Shown in pieces: positions 12,259 to 13,754 of a DNA stretch of 13,754 bases. A program made the position numbers and the translations under genes. Numbering within the stretch: the first letter of the stretch is position 1; every line of letters begins with the position of its first letter. The DNA is from Campylobacterota bacterium (GTDB lineage Bacteria > Campylobacterota > Campylobacteria > Campylobacterales > JAADDG01), in the NCBI GenBank assembly GCA_013154075.1, contig JAADDG010000227.1, forward strand, positions 1 to 13,754, in the 5' to 3' direction. Below the pieces are notes generated by a model that was not told where the DNA came from, ran no database searches, and worked only from the letters and a program-made list of their open reading frames with translations.

Positions 12259-13719
12259 TTATTCTGGGATCAAAGTCCAGCCTGGTTTAAGCTGAGCTTT
12301 CCACATAAACATATAGTGAAGGATATGCTTGATCCAATGACCCGCAAGTCCCACTTCACCGAAAGTATATTCAGGATCTCTACCTGTTCCCGGATACTTC
12401 TCGTAATCAGGAACTACCGGATAAACCGTTAAAGCCGCAGCTGTTCCACTCCACCAACTTTTACCTGCGCTTGCTACGCATGCGGCACCCATCTCGGCCA
12501 TTGAAGCGTGGTGAGTAGGTTTATCTGAATTACCTAAAATCATATCGCATACGCTTTGAGCCACCGTTTTTCCGATGATTCCCGAAGGCATACCGGTTCT
12601 TGGAGGCGCAGGTGTTATGACTGTGCCGTTTGGAGATTTTGCCGGTTTACTTATAGGATGAGGAGGAGCGAACGCGATACCTACCGCAAAGATATTCGAA
12701 TAATCCGGATTTTGGTAATATTTAGGCCAATCGCTTGCTTTCCACTCTTCGAACGGTTTTGGAGTATAGTCGGCGTCAACTACCATAAAGCCGTTTGGCT
12801 TGAAGAGTTTGCTCGTTATGTCTTCACCTTTTTTATCGTACGCTTTCAATCCCACTCCGGTAAAAGGAGGAATAAGCATTGAGAAATCGAACTCCTCTTC
12901 TCCTTCACTTCCGTCAAGCAATTCGTAGTGAACTTTTCCGGGCTCTACTTTCTTAACCGCCGCACCCGTAATCCAGTCTACGCCTCTCTCTACGAATAGA
13001 GATTCGGCCATGATTTTGCTTGAAGTCAGATATCCTCCGAAGGTGATATGAACTCCAGCAACTCCGAAATCTCCCAAAAATTGCTCGTTGGAGATCCATT
13101 TAATATCCGCTTTGTCTCTAACTCCGGCTTTTCTTAGGTTATACTCTACGTTAAAAATATATTCAAACGCCGCACCTTGGCACGTACATCCGCCATGACC
13201 CGTTCCGATGAGGATTTTTTGTCTCTCACCTTTTTTCATTCTTTCAATCGCCTCTTCCAAAGCGTGATTCGCTTCGGTAGCGTGCTGATATGTACAAACC
13301 GAATAGGTGTATCCTCCGTCAGGTCCCAAACCTTCCGTAGCGGCGAAATTTAGTTTCGGTCCCGTAGCGTTGATAAGATAGTCGTATTCTACCTCTTCTA
13401 TCTCGTCTTTTTTCGAAGGATCGGTATATTTGATGGTTACGTAAGGTTTATCGCTTCCCTCTTTTCCTTCCGGATGGATTGAAACGGCCAAAGCTTGTTT
13501 GAAATCTATTCCGGCTTTTTTATAAACCGGATCAAGCTCGAAAATTACGTCTTCCGCGGTCATTTCGCCAACGCCCACCCAAATGTTTGAAGGGATCCAG
13601 TTCCATTTGCTGTTTGGAGATATCACTATAACCTCGTGAGAATCTCCCAGCCATTTCTTCGCGAACGTAGCGGCGGTATGTCCGGATACGCCCGCTCCGA
13701 GCACAACTAATCTTGCCAT
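12259..13719 (-). CDS. Sulfide:quinone reductase-like FAD flavoprotein
   Basis: This 486-residue flavoprotein belongs to the SQR/flavocytochrome c sulfide dehydrogenase group, which oxidises sulfide and passes electrons to quinone (SQR) or cytochrome (FCC). The FAD Rossmann motif GAGVSG is at residues 8-13, NATGPKL at about 117-123, and the second FAD contact NIFAVGIAFAPP at 342-353. SVCTYQHA puts Cys142 where SQRs often have their first cysteine; GGCTCQGAAFEY puts Cys180 (or Cys178) at the second. The third, near GVCVAIPP in classical SQRs, is Ala349 here. A C-terminal amphipathic stretch, HWIKHILHYMFMWK (about 461-474), could hold it to the membrane. There is no signal peptide or Tat motif. 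It is longer than common SQRs (about 410-435), and I do not assign a subtype. The ATG at 13719 has AAAGGAG five bases upstream. Confidence 0.8.
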   Translation of the reverse strand: MARLVVLGAGVSGHTAATFAKKWLGDSHEVIVISPNSKWNWIPSNIWVGVGEMTAEDVIFELDPVYKKAGIDFKQALAVSIHPEGKEGSDKPYVTIKYTDPSKKDEIEEVEYDYLINATGPKLNFAATEGLGPDGGYTYSVCTYQHATEANHALEEAIERMKKGERQKILIGTGHGGCTCQGAAFEYIFNVEYNLRKAGVRDKADIKWISNEQFLGDFGVAGVHITFGGYLTSSKIMAESLFVERGVDWITGAAVKKVEPGKVHYELLDGSEGEEEFDFSMLIPPFTGVGLKAYDKKGEDITSKLFKPNGFMVVDADYTPKPFEEWKASDWPKYYQNPDYSNIFAVGIAFAPPHPISKPAKSPNGTVITPAPPRTGMPSGIIGKTVAQSVCDMILGNSDKPTHHASMAEMGAACVASAGKSWWSGTAAALTVYPVVPDYEKYPGTGRDPEYTFGEVGLAGHWIKHILHYMFMWKAQLKPGWTLIPE

Positions 13720-13754
13720 AAAATCTCCTTTATAGAATCTACAATTTTTACGCT

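Noticed and set aside
12556..12882. Plus-strand reading frames at 12139-12432 and 12556-12882
   Set aside because: They are antisense to the flavoprotein and small genes, lack ribosome sites and have no recognisable composition.
12259..13719. Type II NADH dehydrogenase or ferredoxin-NADP reductase
   Set aside because: The SVCTYQHA and GGCTCQGAAFEY cysteine contexts match SQR/FCC proteins, and no NADH-binding GxGxxG motif is evident at the expected second Rossmann position.

Overview
The window most likely comes from a Campylobacterota (former Epsilonproteobacteria) chromosome. The evidence is the AT-rich coding sequence, the order rplI-hslV-hslU with an HslV that begins MFEATTI, and the block flgB-flgC-fliE followed directly by a pbpB/ftsI-type penicillin-binding protein behind a sigma-54 promoter. 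A sulfide:quinone reductase-like flavoprotein at the right edge fits a sulfur-oxidising, chemolithotrophic member rather than a host-associated one. I cannot name the genus.

Layout, left to right. (1) 1-2501, minus strand: a rhodanese-like protein, ribosomal protein L9 (rplI), the HslV peptidase and the HslU unfoldase, which is cut by the left edge. The last three are tightly packed (TGATG overlap rplI/hslV; one base between hslV and hslU). (2) 2502-2771: a divergent intergenic region with a long inverted repeat and two T-tract direct repeats. (3) 2772-4792, plus strand: a lipoprotein and the lipid II flippase MurJ, 8 bases apart. (4) 4782-5540, minus strand: an outer-membrane beta-barrel protein that overlaps the end of murJ. 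(5) 5614-5794: a palindromic element of about 180 bp with 22-bp perfect terminal inverted repeats around a bidirectional terminator-like core; it looks like a MITE or other dispersed repeat. (6) 5834-8001, minus strand: ftsW and murG, with a TTGA overlap and a good sigma-70 promoter. (7) 8132-11226, plus strand: a sigma-54 promoter, then flgB, flgC, fliE and pbpB. (8) 11204-13719, minus strand: an SQR-like flavoprotein, a 60-residue basic protein, and a peptide-deformylase-like protein that has lost every catalytic motif residue except the GLAAxQ loop and carries a two-helix membrane tail with a CxxC.

Two themes run through the window. Lipid II handling and septal peptidoglycan synthesis are spread over three operons (MurJ; FtsW and MurG; PbpB), and PbpB is tied to flagellar rod genes. 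The right-hand block is the most unusual part: a membrane-associated sulfide-oxidation-type flavoprotein with only two of the three expected SQR cysteines, a small basic co-encoded protein and a membrane-tethered deformylase pseudoenzyme. The degenerate deformylase and the palindromic element are the two observations I rank highest. No tRNA, rRNA, CRISPR array or complete insertion sequence was seen.
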